In this document: in pieces, positions 62,089 to 62,961 of the stretch
Numbering within the stretch: position 1 is the stretch's first letter
Layout: each line of letters starts with the position of its first letter
DNA from: Betaproteobacteria bacterium Ga0077523
GTDB taxonomy: Bacteria; Pseudomonadota; Gammaproteobacteria; Burkholderiales; Ga0077523
Direction: 5' to 3'
NCBI GenBank assembly: GCA_001464695.1
Contig: LNDQ01000132.1
Span: 1 to 62,961, forward strand
Length of the DNA stretch: 62,961 bases
Position numbers and translations under genes: made by a program
The notes under the pieces: model-generated
Seen by the model: the letters and a program-made list of their open reading frames with translations, nothing else
Told to the model about the DNA's origin: nothing
The model's database searches: none

Positions 62089-62104
62089 TGGCACACCGCT
62101 TGCA
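62089..62104 (+). promoter_or_regulatory. Sigma-54 (RpoN) promoter of the pilin gene
   Basis: TGGCAC-N5-TTGCA matches the -24/-12 consensus (62089-62094 and 62100-62104), with the conserved GG and GC elements 10 bp apart. It lies 64 nt before the pilin ATG. Sigma-54 control with a PilS/PilR pair is known for pilA in Pseudomonas and other proteobacteria. Confidence 0.85.
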
Positions 62105-62168
62105 TTTTGGGAGGGCGCACATCGCCCGTCTGTGTATCACCTGTCCAACCGCCTTAGGAGTTCCACAA

Positions 62169-62582
62169 ATGAAGCGTATTCAACAAGGCTTTACCCTGAT
62201 CGAACTGATGATCGTGGTGGCGATCATCGGCATCCTGGCGGCGATCGCGCTGCCGGCCTATCAGGACTACACGATCCGCGCGAAGATCCAGGAAGCCACC
62301 AGCCTGACCGAACCGGCGCGTCTTGCAGCCGGTCAAGCCTGCTCGGAAGGCACGCTGGGTGGTGCCGCCAGTGCCGGTGGCGTGAGCGACGCGGCCACGG
62401 CCGGTCTGCCCACGAGCATCACGGGCCGTTAGACCGCCGGCGCGACGATCACCGTGACGCTGGGCAACATCAACTCGCAAGTGAACGGCAGCACGGTGAT
62501 CTGGGCCTCGACCTGCAACGCGTCGGGCAACCAGTGGTCCGTGGGCGGTGGTGTCCCGACCAAGTTCTATCCGAAGGGCTAA
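62169..62582 (+). pseudogene. pilA: Type IV pilin gene interrupted by an in-frame TAG
   Basis: The ATG at 62169 (Shine-Dalgarno AGGAG 62156-62160) starts a short leader KRIQQG and the type IV pilin motif [26 protein letters not shown] at 62430-62432 stops the frame after 87 codons. The same frame then continues with pilin-like sequence (TAGATITVTLGNINSQVNG, then STCNASGNQW and KFYPKG) to TAA at 62580-62582, giving 137 coding positions. The TAG replaces what is probably a Tyr codon after SITGR, one base from TAC or TAT. It may be a pseudogene, a read error or suppressed in vivo. The second cysteine of the expected disulfide loop lies beyond the stop. Confidence 0.85.
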
Positions 62583-62593
62583 TACCGCGCCGG

Positions 62594-62613
62594 TCCCGCG
62601 AGGTCTCGCGGGA
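62594..62613 (+). repeat. Hairpin after the pilin frame
   Basis: TCCCGCGA-GGTC-TCGCGGGA is a perfect 8-bp stem 11 nt after the pilin TAA, just before the intrinsic terminator. It may protect the abundant pilin mRNA. Confidence 0.5.
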
Positions 62614-62622
62614 GCATTCAGG

Positions 62623-62655
62623 AAGGGGGCTTAAGTGGCCCCCTTCTTCGTTTTT
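62623..62655 (+). terminator. Strong rho-independent terminator of the pilin gene
   Basis: AAGGGGGC-TTAAGTG-GCCCCCTT (62623-62645) is a perfect 8-bp stem followed by CTTCG and TTTTT (62651-62655). It is the clearest intrinsic terminator in the window. Confidence 0.85.
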
Positions 62656-62711
62656 CGGGACGGCTCGCTGCAAAAAGTGGGCACCGATCGACCAGGAGAT
62701 CGACCAAGAAC

Positions 62712-62961
62712 ATGCGCAGACTGCACATCGGCGGCTGGGAAACCCGGGAAGGCTGGGAAATCTTCGACGCGCTCCCGCGCCAGGGCGCTGACCATGTCGG
62801 TACCTGCAAGGACCTCTCGAGGTTCCCCGACGCAACCTTTCAGGACGTCTACGCCTCGCACGTCATCGAACATCTCGACTACCTGAACGAGATGCCGAGC
62901 GCGCTGAAGGAATGGCATCGCGTTCTGGCGCCCGGCGGTCGCCTGTACGTGAGCGCGCCGG
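62712..62961 (+). CDS. SAM-dependent methyltransferase, partial (3' end outside window)
   Basis: The frame from the ATG at 62712 stays open to the window end (83 codons). It begins MRRLHIGGWETREGWEIFD and contains DVYASHVIEHLDYL and EWHRVLAPGGRLYVSAP, the post-motif I and motif III region of class I methyltransferases acting as in the Methyltransf_11 family. The usual glycine-rich motif I is reduced, as in short predicted methyltransferases of this type. Substrate is unknown. Confidence 0.75.
   Translation, partial: MRRLHIGGWETREGWEIFDALPRQGADHVGTCKDLSRFPDATFQDVYASHVIEHLDYLNEMPSALKEWHRVLAPGGRLYVSAP

Noticed and set aside
62430..62432. TAG in the pilin as a recoding signal for pyrrolysine or selenocysteine
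   Set aside because: TAG is not the selenocysteine codon, no insertion element is visible and pyrrolysine has no known role in pilins; simple mutation or error is more likely.

Overview
The window is about 63 kb of high-GC bacterial chromosome. Gene content and order point to a betaproteobacterium (Burkholderiales or a close relative). The blocks hemA-prfA-prmC-grxD, argH-algZ-algR-hemC-hemD-hemX-hemY-ppc and cutA-(dsbD)-tlpA-aroQ-accB-accC-prmA-DUF3426-tpx are conserved betaproteobacterial arrangements. I see no rRNA, tRNA, CRISPR array, prophage or insertion-sequence transposase. The assignment rests on family recognition and synteny only; no search was run.

Layout. 1-2538: the 3' end of a large secreted protein made of 95-residue repeats, with cohesin-like and dockerin-like modules at its C-terminus. 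2700-6472: haem entry, translation release and glutaredoxin genes. 6684-11128: an RND efflux permease and its adaptor. 11171-30343, all minus strand: argH, an SDR dehydrogenase, a branched-chain-amino-acid-type ABC transporter (livK-H-M-G-F), three membrane GGDEF-EAL proteins, a cystathionine-type PLP enzyme and dsbB. 30450-39191, plus strand: the AlgZ/AlgR-type two-component pair, hemC-D-X-Y and ppc. 39322-41254: a ferredoxin-type reductase divergent from an epimerase-like SDR. 41244-47601: cutA, a stand-alone DsbD N-terminal domain, tlpA, aroQ, accBC, prmA, a zinc-ribbon protein and tpx. 47742-49924: dgkA, a glycosyltransferase and a DUF1330 protein.

50295-62582 is the most interesting part. 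Seven plus-strand genes encode a CHASE2-Ser/Thr kinase, a PP2C phosphatase, an FHA protein, a CHASE2 adenylate cyclase, a class-II-type cyclic nucleotide phosphodiesterase, a GAF-fused GspE/PilB ATPase and a GAF-fused HD-GYP protein. A sigma-54-type pilin gene follows them, but an in-frame TAG interrupts it. Both GAF domains resemble those of cyclic-nucleotide phosphodiesterases. This suggests, as inference, a circuit in which envelope sensing sets protein phosphorylation and cAMP, and cAMP acts on a pilus or secretion ATPase and on c-di-GMP breakdown. The three GGDEF-EAL proteins and AlgZ/AlgR elsewhere in the window fit the same surface-lifestyle theme.

Two families of short non-coding repeats are visible. 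Five inverted repeats of about 85-116 bp, with arms built from 9-bp GC-rich units, each lie 9-26 nt after a stop codon. A separate element of about 75 bp occurs twice, once starting exactly at the livG stop codon and once upstream of aroQ.
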